Positions 10,831 through 22,207 are shown, counted from the stretch's first letter. The stretch is DNA of 64,000 nucleotides from Phytophthora sp. 'mugwort' (GCA_033558025.1 JAUCEF010000007.1:2046001-2110000), one strand, 5' to 3'. Program-made: numbers and translations. Notes: a model not told the origin generated them from the sequence alone.

Positions 10831-12158
10831 GTAACACCTTCCTTCGTGTGTAACTTGGTTTAGTTAAATTCAAATGTTTCTCTTTCATCCCTCAAGTTTT
10901 CATGAGCAGATTTTATTATTCCGGAATGTGTATGGGCTCACACGATGCGCAATGAACTGACCCTATAGAGCAAATGTATGTTTGACAGTTGATCTCGTCC
11001 TTTGCGCATTCATATGCACGACAGCAATAATCTAGCTATTTTAATCAGCCTAAGATTTGCACCCTCTAATTTCCACGAGCACTTCTTTATACAATTAAGT
11101 ATTCGATGGTTAATTTAACAAAGTGTACATTGAAGTCATAGAACAGGTGTATCTGGAAACTCGTATGTCTAGCTATGCCCATACAGTAGCATTCAGGATT
11201 ATGCAACATAGTAACAAGGTTTTAAAACAATTCTGATTTGCACCCCATCCTGGTCAATAAGACTAGAACACGACTTTTGTAGTTATCCCACTTGCGTGCA
11301 TCCGCTTGAACCGATAATATAAGGCAGATATATATGAGATAGCGGTTGTAGGGATTTAAGTTACCAAATTTATCACCTTCAGGAGTAAGTATTTTGCTCT
11401 CCACGGTAGGGAACAGTATCTTCAATGCAAACCCGGGTTGGATTAGGTCTATTACTCGTTGTGGAATTTCATGAATAGAGCGATTGCGGTACTAGAATCT
11501 TCTAAAGAGCTACAGATTTCAGTGGAGAAATCACACTACCCGAACCGTTATTGTTGATATTGCCTAATACACCGCGATGATAACTATAATTGACACTGAT
11601 GCTGAATGTTGTCTCTAAACTAGACGTAATAGCATGTAAACAGCTTGTTGCACCGGATCATGTTGTCCATATATTTCTGCTAGATGGGAGGGTGCAAAAA
11701 GCAATTGCGAATCTGGGTTGTATTACGTTTGTGAGTTAACTTACCCAATGAGGACGATCACATGAACCATCTTACAAGCAAATGATGTCATAAACACCAC
11801 AGCCGCAGTTTGTGGCATAGGTTGCCGTCGAGTGTCTGGGGTGCAACCAGTACGTCTTCCAGAATCCATTCGTTTTCCCAATGTGAAACGGATGACCGAG
11901 ATTTATAATATCAGGATCTCTTACAGTATTATGATCTATACGATCGATAGCTCGTGTACATGTACGCTGGTGGAGGAGGTTGAGCTTCACACCTACATTA
12001 GCAGCCGAGGGGTCAAACCAAAATGTACTGAGATGCATATTGAGCATACGATATCTTCACTTCAAGTTGAAGATACAAAAATGGATAAAGTTTATTATTT
12101 CCCTTGCAAATGAGATTTTATTTCTTTTTAGATTGTCTGGCGCGAGCTAGCTTCTCTG
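10831..12158. other. AT-rich stretch without recognised genes
   Basis: About 1.3 kb of AT-rich DNA with only short unsupported ORFs. A small hairpin with arms TATCTTCA and TGAAGATA sits at about 12050-12075. It may be further decayed transposon sequence. Confidence 0.4.
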
Positions 12159-13240
12159 TCAGTTTCCTTTCTTGTCCAATCTCGTCAGCGAACTACCACT
12201 TCGGGCTCTGAAGATGCCATCCATCTTCAGCTTCTCCAAAAAAAAAAGCTTCTTCTCCTCTTCGTACTGATCATCATCCCATTCACGACCATTAATGTAC
12301 ATGCACGCTGACAGCACTCTCATCCACGCCTGCTTGGAACCCTTCGTAAGGCCGATCGCAGCCGAGTTGATGTAGCGATACGTGCTAAGAGTTTCTTCGG
12401 CTCGAATAATCACGTTACCTCCCACCATATCCCACCTGTCCTTGGTCTTCGTTCCCGCTGTGTAGCCGAGTCGAACAGCATGATAAACTAGATTGTTAAC
12501 ATAGACAACGTCGCCAGGCATCTGCACGATCACACTGCTGTTGGAGTCCTCCAGCATTCTATTCACCGTGTGATGCTCGCTCCGTGTTTGAATGCTGCGC
12601 GCGGCCTTAAAATCCCGAAAAAAAACAATTTTGGAACGTTTGGGTCATGCACGGCGGAATAAATGCGATGCTCCGACCGTGATCGACGTGCATCGGGGTT
12701 TTCCGGCTGCCAACTTGACCACATCTCGAACGGGTACACGCAAGCGTCACTTCTCTCAAAACAAAATTTGGACGTGTAAGATCTCAAATGTAAACTGCTT
12801 TGGTCAAAACAGGCCACTCCATCGCCAATATTCTCTTCTGCTAAATCCTTGATGTGGCTCACCATGCTCTCGCCTTTGGAAAGTCTACACTCCTTGCGAA
12901 TATGCTGCGAAGTGGTAGGTAACGCATCAGAGTCCTTGTAGGAAGCTATATCGTTCCACGCTCCACGAAATACCAGCACTGCGGCTTCACTGTCAATGGC
13001 AGACGCTAATGAGAAGTCTTCTTGACGGTACAGGTCCATAGACCTCCTCAGTTTCTTCACAACTTGGTTTAAGGAAAGGTTAATGCCACAAAAGTCACCC
13101 GCTTCAACCAGTTGTACCAACTGTAAGTACAATTGATCTTCGTTAACGCTAACACGTTCTTTACGCTGTATACACAGGGAGCGCGGAAGCGGCAGGAGCA
13201 GTACGCGTCTACAGCACGCTGGGACTGTACACTGCAGCAA
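12159..13240 (-). pseudogene. Frameshifted cupin/JmjC-like gene
   Basis: Two overlapping frames form one interrupted protein. The upstream part (to 12563) has SEHRIYSAVHDPNVPKLFFF; the downstream part (12566-12159) has MPGDVVYVNNLVYHAVRLGY, a 'GD.vyv....HAV' pattern like the second half of a cupin or JmjC barrel. Just upstream in the second frame is EHHTVNRM. Adding one T to the T8 run at about 12618-12626 would join the frames across this segment, so the damage looks like a homopolymer slip. A JmjC-type dioxygenase or cupin is the best guess, but the metal-binding triad cannot be confirmed. It sits inside a transposon island, so it may be an element-borne copy. Confidence 0.45.
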
Positions 13241-13249
13241 ACAGCAAGC

Positions 13250-13510
13250 AGGAGTACGAGTCTACAGTGCGCTAGGGTACGCGGCGTCGCCGGCAGCAGC
13301 AACACACTGCACGGGGACGCAGCAGCTGTACGCGGCACACGGCACAGGGCGGAGCTTTTGTGTTCGGGTACGCGCGGAGGCGATGGGGTACGCAGCGGCG
13401 ACGGCAGTACGCGGCACGCGGCGGAGAGTCGGGGTACGCGCGGCGGCGACAGGGTACACGACGGCGACGGGGTGTGCCGGCAAGCGGCGGCTGCGGCGGC
13501 GATGTGTGTG
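13250..13510. repeat. GC-rich degenerate repeat of GTACGCGGC-type words
   Basis: The stretch is far richer in GC than its surroundings and repeats words such as GGTACGCGGC, GTACGCGCGG and GGCGACGG at irregular 15-35 base spacing. Several open frames cross it, but they are low-complexity Ala/Arg/Gly products of the repeat. Confidence 0.6.
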
Positions 13511-13564
13511 TGGCTGGGCCGGCTCTTTGATTGTGAGCCCTCAGCCACTCTTCCGCTCGCGAGG

Positions 13565-13590
13565 GGTATAGGGTAAATTTGCCCTATACC
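13565..13590. repeat. Perfect 9-bp hairpin
   Basis: GGTATAGGG at 13565-13573 pairs perfectly with CCCTATACC at 13582-13590 around an 8-base AT-rich loop, at the sharp edge of the GC-rich repeat. Confidence 0.7.
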
Positions 13591-13707
13591 ACCTTCGTGG
13601 ATTTTGCCCAGCACTTGTGGAGCTTTCACAATGCTGTTAATTTTTCACATACCCTCTTCTAAATTTTATTTATTTATTTCATCAAAAAGAGTCTAAAGAC
13701 AAACGGA

Positions 13708-13777
13708 TTCATTGCAACAGTCGTATAAAACATCAAAGTTGCATGCAAAAAAGAGACGACTTGACTGTTGCAATGAA
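13708..13777. repeat. 14-bp perfect inverted repeat
   Basis: TTCATTGCAACAGT at 13708-13721 is repeated in reverse complement at 13764-13777, with a 42-base spacer. It lies just beyond the pogo element's 3' side and may be a transposon end or an independent foldback. Confidence 0.7.
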
Positions 13778-13869
13778 GGTGACAACCCCTCGCATGAAAT
13801 GCCCTTACACTACTGAAGGCAAAATTCAGATTCAAATGACCATGTACTGAGAGCTTTGTATCTATTTAG

Positions 13870-15520
13870 TCGTTCCGCACTAGCGGTGCATCCGCCACGA
13901 TGGCAGCCACGCGGAAACGGCCGTCTCGGTCACGGGGGCCTGTTGGTATCACGCCCGCCCGCGCATACCCTTCACGATTTGTGTCGGGCTTGACAGCATC
14001 CCACGCCTCGACAACGAACCGCGAGATGAGCGCCCGCTTCTCCGATGTCGAGGCCGGGAAGGGATTTCGAGGTGATGCTCGAGATAAATCCTCCTAAAGG
14101 ATAAAATAACACGCAACGCAACAAGTTGAAACATGTAAAGGACCCCGTAAAAACAACATAAACGTACCGAAATGCGTCCTTAAATGGCTTCATTACTGCG
14201 ACGTCCATTGGTTGGCACAAACCTGTCATGCCTGGTGGTACGAACTGCACCTGCGTGCAGCACTGCTCAAGTAAAGCCCTCACCGAGGCCATTTTGTGGA
14301 TTTCAAGGCTATCCAAGATCAGCAGCCGGCATCCTTCCACACTGGGCTTCCAAACCTATTAATAAACAAAAGTTAGATCGTACAAATTAAGTTTCGAATA
14401 CAATTGTTATAACGTACCCGTTCAAATCACTCCAATATCACCGCCTCGTTGCAAAAAACTTCTTTTGAACGGTATGCTCAGCTCCAGGTGACCCAAATGA
14501 CGGGTTCCAAACCTCCTGCGATACATGGCCTCCTGGAACACCAGCAAACACGATCAGCGAAGGCAATTTGGTGCCCGTCGCTATGCTGTAAGAAACACCG
14601 ATGCTATAAAACTGTTGATTTCACTATCTGTAAAGCCAAAAGTGAATAAAAGTTAGCCAAATCCCCACAAAATAAACAATGCAATAAGAAATATACCTTG
14701 CAGTACGTCCACAGTTGCGTTTCGCGTGAAATCAATGGTTGTCTTGCCGGCCATATCGATGTATATGGCCGTTTGGTTCATGTTGAACACGGCGGCGAGC
14801 TTGGTATCGCCGCGCTCCGCCGAAAAGATGCCGTCTTCTTCAATGACATGCTAAGTTGACTGCGAAAATACGTTTACAACAAGCTGTATTTATCACACAC
14901 AAAACAAAACTTAGCTAAAACCAATGTTAAAACAAAGAATTTAAACATTTGCCTCCATGTCTGGTCGCTTCTTTCTACCCTTGTGCGTGATCCGTCGAAA
15001 TGACAAGCGATTACGCTTGAAAAAACGCCTTAGAAATGAGATGCTTCCGCCTCTGCTACGTGCTTTGACGTGGTCCGGGTCATATCGAGCTAGCATTAGC
15101 AGCAGGCACTCCATGGATACACAGAGAAAGCGATTTTTCCGTATTTCTACAATCCAATCCAGAAGTCTAAATAGGAACATCAATATTAACGTGCCAAAAT
15201 CGGATAAAAACAACTTGAAAACTTATTTTTTCTCGAGGCCTGGGTTCCTTATGTACATGGATGTACTGCGAGAAGTGTAGAACTTGGTAGGTGCGGCCGT
15301 TTGGATAATTGCTTGTGGGCCTTTCCAGCGGTACCACGTCGAGCGATGGACGCCGACGGCAGCTGCTGCAGCTATCGCGGTCAACGCCCCGCGGTTAAGT
15401 GCCTTCAGCTTGACTTTATTTTTGTTTTACGGACGACGTTTTATCGTCAAAGCGGGGGTGAGGATGGATGGCATGGAGTTGCCAGCGCTGAGAGAATGAT
15501 GCTGCGCGATTTAGACTTTT
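13870..15520 (-). mobile_element. Degenerate pogo-like (Tc1/mariner superfamily) transposon
   Basis: Read on the minus strand the parts fall in the expected order. At 15480-15280 is an N-terminal helix-turn-helix (LKALNRGALTAIAAA, VHRSTWYRWKG). At 15213-14941 is a CENPB-type DNA-binding part (LDWIVEIRKNR, then FLRRFFKRNRLSFRRIT). At 14850-14700 is the DDE_1 start (MNQTAIYIDMAGKTTIDF). At 14340-13972 is LLILDSLEIHKMASVRALLE, then FVPPGMTGLCQPMDVAVMKPFKDA. Stops and frame changes interrupt it (near 14650, 14880, 15230 and 15430), so no intact transposase remains. The DDE_1 fold motifs VPPG.T...QP.D are well kept. Confidence 0.82.
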
Positions 15521-16829
15521 TACCGCTCGTAAGAAATATAAGTCTTTTCATGAAATTTGTATAAGCATCTAACTTTTTACGATTGTCTTACTGAATCCGA
15601 ATTTTACGGTACTGTAAAACAATTTGTCATACACAGCTATTTTGAGTGTCTGTATATTCGGTATCGAGAAATGTGAAACAGCATCCAAAATGGACACCAT
15701 CAAAATTGATGAGTTCTCGGAGGACTCAAGTTCGCTGCGTCACAATGCTATTGTGTTCGTCTACGATGCGGGCGTTTATAATACTGTAGCTAGCCCGTGA
15801 ACGAGGCGCGGTCAAAGGATCAGCATTGCCTCGACAGTATAAGAGTCGACAGTCAGCACACGCAACCCACTACTGTACTGTATCGGTGCCGATCCCATCT
15901 ACCCATATAAAAAGTTGCATACGGCTCCCATCTCCATCTCTGAAATCCGGCTCGATGCGGACGAAAAAGAGACGGAACAAAATCCAGGCCGTGCTTAATA
16001 ATAGGTTGAGTCTGTCAGTGCAAAGTATATTTCTTGTGTACAGTATAACTAGTACATGTTGATCGTGGTGATCTCTGCTGCCAGCAAAGGAAACAAATAC
16101 GCTGGAGCTCCGAAGAGATTTTCTGGGGGGTACGAAACACAGCAGTTTGTTCCTCCCACCGTTTCTTCACATCAACGGTTGGTTCACCTGCGGAGCCTGG
16201 CATTGACGTTGAAGCTTTTAGCTTCACTGCAGATATCGATGTTTGTCAACAAAACACAGCAAGGGTCTACGCAATGCGGTCTTACCGTATTTCGCATGTG
16301 TTGTCTACAGTAGACCGATACCACCCAATGTAGCTAGGGTAGGTACCCCTTCTAAAACGATGTATCGCTATTGAAAGCCAAAAGCGATACTTAGTTTTTA
16401 GTGTCGGCTCTTCAATGATGGTTTCACTATCTTCAAATTCGTCCACAGGTGGCCCTTCAAGTAGTTAGACCTGCTCCAACTGAGGTATCTACGAGCTCGA
16501 TGCAATATATCTCGCAGTTGGCTGGAGCTTGCTAGCCCGTGTTGTGCCAAAATATATATCAGACCAGCGAAGGAGTTGTACTCTAAAGTGCAACTGTTTG
16601 ATTGAACGGCTTTCACGGTGCTTTGCGCTGGATCCAGTCTTCACCGTTCAATATCCCGACAACGAGGAAACGTATTCTATCTGAAACAGTCATATTGAAT
16701 AAAGAAAAGAGTGAGCTAGGTTGTGAGGTTTTGTCCTTACATTTTCTTATTTGCGCTCTTCGTTTGCCACACTTTAAGCTACAAGTATTCCGTTACGAAT
16801 TACGATTGCAGACATTGTGTAGTCTTCAA
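15521..16829. other. Unassigned region
   Basis: No protein, RNA gene or clear repeat was recognised in 1.3 kb. The last part should hold the 3' UTR of the minus-strand coiled-coil gene that ends at 16830. Confidence 0.4.
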
Positions 16830-18113
16830 TCAAATTCCATAGTGTGGTGGCGCGCTACCGCGCAGCTCCTGTTGAATGGATTGACGGTGAAAATAAAGCG
16901 CTTCCAGACGCAGTCGCACGTTCCTTTCTTCCTCCTCCATTTCTGTAATTAAATTCAGTGCCTCGTGCTGTCGTTGCTTTTCCGCCATCAGACGCTCGTA
17001 GTGATTCTTCGTTGCTGCCTCGCGCAGGTGATGCTACAGACGAAGCCTCAATCAATCTGAATCACAGGAAAATCTCCTCGCACAAAACGAACCTGCTTCT
17101 CAATCCGTTGTTCTTTCGCCTGCTGCTCTTCAGCCCGTATGCGATCTTTCCGACACCGTCGCTTGTGTTCCTGCTCTGCTTCCCTCACCTTTTGTTCGGC
17201 TATAGCTACCTGTAAGTTAAAAGGACAAAGAGGCAAAAAATATCAAAAGGTAACTCGAGCATCAAAAATTAGTGCACAAAAGCAAGTATACCAACCTTCC
17301 GTCGCTCTTTTTGCTGACGAGCAACGTCATGTTTGTGCAGTTCGAGCGCTCGCTTCTGATTCTATCGATCCAAGCAGCAATAACAGAATACATTTAATTC
17401 CATCAGTCCGTATTGCATACTCCAACGGCGAGTGTATGAAAGTGCGTGCTCACAGCGAGAAACTCTAGCTGCTCGCGGATACGCGGTGCTTTTAGTGGTC
17501 GCTTGTAATAACCTGAAGGCGTCGACGACGCTTCCTGCTTGACAACACCTTGGCAACCACTTACAGCCACGTTTTGTTGCATCAAGCGGGAGGCTACTGC
17601 GGGAATGTCAGCTGAAAAGTTTGGTTTTTTTTGGAGTTTCTTCAAGCTGGTTTCGAGATGTGTTCTCATGGTTCCCATTTCGCGAAGTACTCGATCTTCT
17701 TGAGCGCGGAAGTGTGAAATGCGCCGCGCTAACTGCTGTGCTGCATCTTCAGCATCCTTCCGGGCAACAATCACGTGGTAAATACTCTCTACGTCTCGCA
17801 CCGATGAGGCTTCTGGGCCAAGAGGATCTTGTTGCCACAAGCAGGTATTCACGTTATCCGGTTCGTGATCACTTTTAGGTAGAACTGGCGAGACGGTGAC
17901 TGAAGCGAAACACCGGCTCGATTTAACAGCACTTGAAGGTCGTCTTGCAGTATTGCTTACAGAACGAACAGGTTGCGATAGATTGGATCCAATTAGCGAT
18001 ATCGAGGGCGTCACTGGTGCTGGTGTTTTCCTCCCACTCGCGCGCCGTGGTTGCGCTTGCGCGCTGGGGGTCTGGGAATGGCTGTGTACACTTCCAGCTG
18101 ACATCGGTCGCAT
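16830..18113 (-). CDS. Serine-rich coiled-coil protein
   Basis: Four exons close in phase: 18113-17454, 17361-17296, 17209-17093 and 17033-16830 (348 residues). Donors are GTGAGC, GTTGGT and GTTCGT. The first 90 residues are Ser/Pro/Arg-rich and probably disordered. Residues about 110-170 form a heptad-like helix (DVESIYHVIVARKDAEDAAQ, then LREMGTMRTHLETSLKKL). From about 210 to the end the chain is very charged coiled coil (KHDVARQQKERRK, VREAEQEHKRRCRK, AEKQRQHEALNLITEMEEEE). No catalytic motif is present. Such proteins are often cytoskeletal, centrosomal or ciliary; this is only a guess. The 214-bp gap to the plus-strand gene at 18328 may be a shared promoter. Confidence 0.78.
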
Positions 18114-18327
18114 GAACAAAATCCTTGGCGGCTTATTTTTTTTTTAGCGCTCTGGTTCATAGTTACCATGCTTCACTCAGGGCGATGGCAAAAAGGCCGC
18201 AAGCCATGGGCTATATTTACAATGGACTCTTAAGAATCAATTTGGCACATACCCCCCCCCCAGAAGTAACCCGCAAGCACCGCAAACGATCTCGATTACT
18301 GGTGGTAAGGCAAAGGCATCATACAAG

Positions 18328-19160
18328 ATGTCAAAGCGTATCAGTATTCCAACTGCAGGTTCTCAAGTTCCACAGCCCTCAAAGCCGTCAGGAAGCAAGG
18401 CTGTCGAGTTGTCGCGTTCAATTAGGCCATCCCATTTGAAATCATCTTTACCTCAACCGTCCAGCTCACGCCGCAATGTTAAAGCACTTTCCAGTACCAA
18501 GTCGATCCACAGTAACGATGACAACATTATCAACGTCAACACTCCCAGCAGGTTTGCCAGTAGCAAAGTGCAGACCCGTAGGTTTACCGCAAGCAACTCA
18601 GTTTCGTGTTGCTTATGCATGCAGCCCGCATACTTCTGCCCGGGAAAGTGAACCAGCCACAGATGAGGAGACTCATCTTGGTGCCAGTATCGATACCGCA
18701 AATGAATTAGGAGTTCACGAAAACTATATCGAGCTGGACAATGCAGAACGTCAGGCTGTCGCAATGCTGAAAAGGATCACTACAAGGAGTGAAAGAAATC
18801 ATCAAAAGTACGTTTCATCGATAGAGGAGCTAGCCATTCCCCTTTATATTATTAACTTGGGTATTTCCTGACAATTGAGCAGGTATGACGCCTTTCGAGA
18901 CAACATATCCGGGAAAGAGAGACGCATTGACGAGCTCCACATATCGTACGTTCCATGAGTTCGACACACAGCACAGAAAACCGACTGCATCACCTCAAAT
19001 GCTGGCATTGCTTCGTTTTTCTTCATTTAGCTTCGAAGACTTGGCTTGCCAAGCGGCGGGCTTAGAAGTACTTTGCAGCGGTGAAGTGGACGCCGATACA
19101 CTGGAGAAACTTTTCATGGCCATCCCCACCCAACAGCGTCAGCTCTACCTCATCCAGTAG
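18328..19160 (+). CDS. Small Ser-rich protein with helical C-terminus, function unknown
   Basis: The best model has four exons: 18328-18493, 18552-18807, 18883-18945 and 19031-19160 (204 residues), all in phase. The first intron (58 nt, GTACCA..CAG) is the least certain; a donor at 18514 or a true frameshift would also explain the change of frame. Introns 2 and 3 (75 and 85 nt, both GTACGT-like) are clear. The N-terminal 70 residues are Ser/Pro/Lys-rich. The C-terminal part is helical and charged (DNAERQAVAMLKRITTRSER, then GKERRIDELHISFEDLACQA, ending TQQRQLYLIQ). No known domain was recognised. It ends 38 bp from the convergent hAT-derived gene. Confidence 0.68.
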
Positions 19161-19198
19161 TCGAAGAAGTAGTCTTGAATGCAGCAGGCGATCGAACA

Positions 19199-22100
19199 TC
19201 ACACGTCGACGACAGCATCTTCGCGGTCGTGAGGAAGTCGGGATGGTAATTTTTCCTTAAAAATCTGATCAAGTGTTAAATCTGGCGTGAAAGTGTCAAG
19301 CACTCTTGAAGTTTGAAGCAAGCTGCTAGTCTCGGTCTCTTTCTCCCAGTGAGCTTTCCATTCGTTCGCCATCGCTACCCATTGTTTTTTTGTCCAAACT
19401 CGATCGGGTGTGGGAGGGTTGTCGTCAGCTTCCTCCGCTTTGGCTCTTCCAGCTGAAATGAAGCTATGAAGAAACGGTGAAGTTGTTTCATGAGCCTCTG
19501 GCATTGACTCAGGGTGATGCATGTGAATGTCACCACTGGCCATATTTCCAACGTAACCTTTTGGAATGTTGCTTTGAACGAAGCCGAGCAAGTCCTTAGA
19601 CGGTCGCATTGCCGTTTGAGCGAACAACTTCATGCGCAGCAGCGGCAACAAAATCTGCTGCGGACACGTTGTCGAAGGAGCGGACGCAATGAAGCACTTT
19701 CCAGGAAGCACATCACCAAGAGGTGGTGTGCTGGTCACAAAGCTGAACAGCCTAGACCCAAACATATGCATCAACGGATGCGAGTCGGATATGAGCATGT
19801 AGAAAAACTTGGGGTTATCAAAATCGCACATTGACTCCGAATCAAAAGGATACTTGCGTTCCTTGAATGCCACGATATCCTCCATGAACTGGGCAGCAGC
19901 CTCATCACTCAAGACCAATAATCGCGATGGGTTCCGTGTTGACGATGCCGCACAAAACCAACCACGAAAGTATTGTTTCGCGTATTTCCCAATTGACAGC
20001 CACTGGAGCGATGGTTGATGACGAGCAAGAAACGGGTGCTGAAGATTATAGTTGAATGTATATCCCAACACCATCAGTGGTTGATCGTACAGTTTCCACA
20101 TGCCATTAACCTTCCGCAGCAGAAAGCGTACTTGCTCAACTGATCTCGCTCCACCAGAGGTGTCTTCCCAGTCGGACAAGATAATTCCATACTGCTGCTG
20201 CATTCTCCCGAACTGGTAGAAAATGTCAGATAACGAAAACGATGACGCGAACGTACTGTTCATCATCTTATAGGTTTCCTTGATTGGTGACATCAGCTCG
20301 CTCAATGCCACGACATTTTCCCAGAACTCTGTGTTCTGGATGGTTCGTATAACAGTACTAGAGAGTCCACACTCCGCCAGCTCATCCACGGTATTTCCTG
20401 CGCTATCTTTGCGCAGATTAGCAGTCCGTGATCCATTCAGACATCGACCTGCCGAATCTCTAGAATCTGACGAAGCCTGAACAACCTTGGAAGATATAAT
20501 TTTGATCATATCTTCATACTGCCGAACGGAATCGATAGCTTCGATGAAGGAATACCAATGATGTCGTGTGGGTGCATGCAGTATTGCATCTGAATCACCG
20601 CACTCGCATCGCAGCACTTTTAGTACGCGATGATTCGAGAACATTTGTACAAGTTCGACCACTTCCCCAATAGTTTCCATCGATTTGTCAGACGCAGTCA
20701 AGACAACACCCAACAGCATCTGCAATAAGTGTGAAAAGCAAGGTAGCACTGGAATGGCTAGGCTTGTCCACTCGCTTGAATTGACGGCAAGACGGGAGGC
20801 AACGTACGTCAGGGTGGTGTCAGCAACAATGTTGATCACATGGATACCTCTTCTCCGCAGAATCGCCAGGTTTCCCTTGATTTTTTCGGCTAGAGTCTCG
20901 GATGCGCTACCTTCAATTCCCACGTCAATGAGTTCCCACGCGGTCGCTTCCCCTAGCGCATTTACAAGGGAGAGCAGAACGAAGCACGACCTCGGATATT
21001 TGGCTGTCCAGCAGCTCACGGCCAGCGTAACTCCGACTTGCTCGTCTTTCATTTTCATAATTTGTTGTTCATGAGAAGCTTCTCCCATAGTCGAAAGCAA
21101 CTCAGTACTGGGCGACTCAACCTTCGAATGCAGATTTCCAAAGACCAGAGCTGATTGCTCCGTCCACACCCAATCCCAAGGCAGACCCGCTGAGAGTGTT
21201 GACGATACCACCAGCTTGCTTAAAACGTCTGGGCTGATCTCATCGCTCGTAGATTGAGGTTCATTTGGCAGATGCGGTAGCTGGGCACGTGCTTTTCCGT
21301 GATTATTCGCAACTTCCTGAAATCGAGGCTTGGCAGGCACACTAGCTTTCTTTGGTGTGGAGAGATTCTCCCCATAGTTCGACGGTTTGGATGGTGGAAT
21401 AGCTGTTGTATGCCCTCCGTTTATTTCGGAAGGCAATAACGATAGCTGCAGAGGCATGAAATCCTCCACACAGGTCGTGTCCTGTGTAGCACTTGCCTTG
21501 GTACGCCGAGCTACGTTCCGTAACGGCAAAACACTTCCACCTCCTTGGTCGTCATTCCGTCGCGACTTCTTGTTCGGAGGAGGGGAAGGCGACGTCTCCG
21601 ACAGAAGCATATCGACGCTGCGATTCTGCGATTGGTGCCTCTTGTTGAAATTCGCGGCATCCTTCTGTGCACACAGCCGTTTCAGCTGCATTACCACTTC
21701 AGCAGGGCAATAACTGCACTTTTGCAGGTGTCGGATCATGTTGCCCGACACTCCACGCACAGCCACGGGTTCCACCCCGTTCTCGCTGCAAAATTTGCAG
21801 TACGCATTGTGATGGAAGCGGTTGCGCTTCTCTCCTCGGACGAAGTACTGCCAGGCCGGATGGGTGGGCCTGCCCATTTTCTTCTCCTCTCCATCCCTGC
21901 TCTTGCTCATAAGCTCCTGCGTGCCGCCCACGGCCTGGTCGAACATGCAGTGGGACGCGTCCGTCACGATGCCCCCCGATGGCCCTCCGACCCCCGCACT
22001 GGCGTCTCCCATGGGAATTAGTGGTGCTCCGCCCGTGTAGCTCGACAGATCGAAGAGGGCCGTGCCTGTCGACATGTCAGCCGTGTCCACCTGCTCGGCA

Positions 22101-22207
22101 GTAGACGTCACTTTCGCTACGGCGTCCACCGTTCCCAGCACATTCATGGCGCGGCTCTGCGCGGCCTTCACCTCCGTCTCCATCCACGCGCGGCTCGACA
22201 CTGGCAT
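19199..22207 (-). CDS. hAT transposase-derived BED-finger protein
   Basis: One uninterrupted ORF of 1002 residues beginning at an ATG. Residues 113-167 form a BED-type zinc finger (HPAWQYF, C137-x2-C140, H160-x3-C164). The middle and C-terminal parts match the RNase-H-like hAT fold: a strand-rich block about 393-430 (GVTLAVSCWTAKYPRS, VNALGEATAWELIDVG), NIVADTTLTYVASR with Asp463, LPCFSHLLQMLLGVVL, and a long helical C-terminus. Where hAT transposases have a catalytic Asp before Trp (D-x-W), this protein has Cys399-Trp400, so the first Asp seems lost. No terminal inverted repeats were seen, and it sits between ordinary genes 38 bp and 212 bp away. A domesticated DNA-binding protein is likelier than an active transposon (inference). 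Confidence 0.8.
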   Translation of the reverse strand: MPVSSRAWMETEVKAAQSRAMNVLGTVDAVAKVTSTAEQVDTADMSTGTALFDLSSYTGGAPLIPMGDASAGVGGPSGGIVTDASHCMFDQAVGGTQELMSKSRDGEEKKMGRPTHPAWQYFVRGEKRNRFHHNAYCKFCSENGVEPVAVRGVSGNMIRHLQKCSYCPAEVVMQLKRLCAQKDAANFNKRHQSQNRSVDMLLSETSPSPPPNKKSRRNDDQGGGSVLPLRNVARRTKASATQDTTCVEDFMPLQLSLLPSEINGGHTTAIPPSKPSNYGENLSTPKKASVPAKPRFQEVANNHGKARAQLPHLPNEPQSTSDEISPDVLSKLVVSSTLSAGLPWDWVWTEQSALVFGNLHSKVESPSTELLSTMGEASHEQQIMKMKDEQVGVTLAVSCWTAKYPRSCFVLLSLVNALGEATAWELIDVGIEGSASETLAEKIKGNLAILRRRGIHVINIVADTTLTYVASRLAVNSSEWTSLAIPVLPCFSHLLQMLLGVVLTASDKSMETIGEVVELVQMFSNHRVLKVLRCECGDSDAILHAPTRHHWYSFIEAIDSVRQYEDMIKIISSKVVQASSDSRDSAGRCLNGSRTANLRKDSAGNTVDELAECGLSSTVIRTIQNTEFWENVVALSELMSPIKETYKMMNSTFASSFSLSDIFYQFGRMQQQYGIILSDWEDTSGGARSVEQVRFLLRKVNGMWKLYDQPLMVLGYTFNYNLQHPFLARHQPSLQWLSIGKYAKQYFRGWFCAASSTRNPSRLLVLSDEAAAQFMEDIVAFKERKYPFDSESMCDFDNPKFFYMLISDSHPLMHMFGSRLFSFVTSTPPLGDVLPGKCFIASAPSTTCPQQILLPLLRMKLFAQTAMRPSKDLLGFVQSNIPKGYVGNMASGDIHMHHPESMPEAHETTSPFLHSFISAGRAKAEEADDNPPTPDRVWTKKQWVAMANEWKAHWEKETETSSLLQTSRVLDTFTPDLTLDQIFKEKLPSRLPHDREDAVVDV

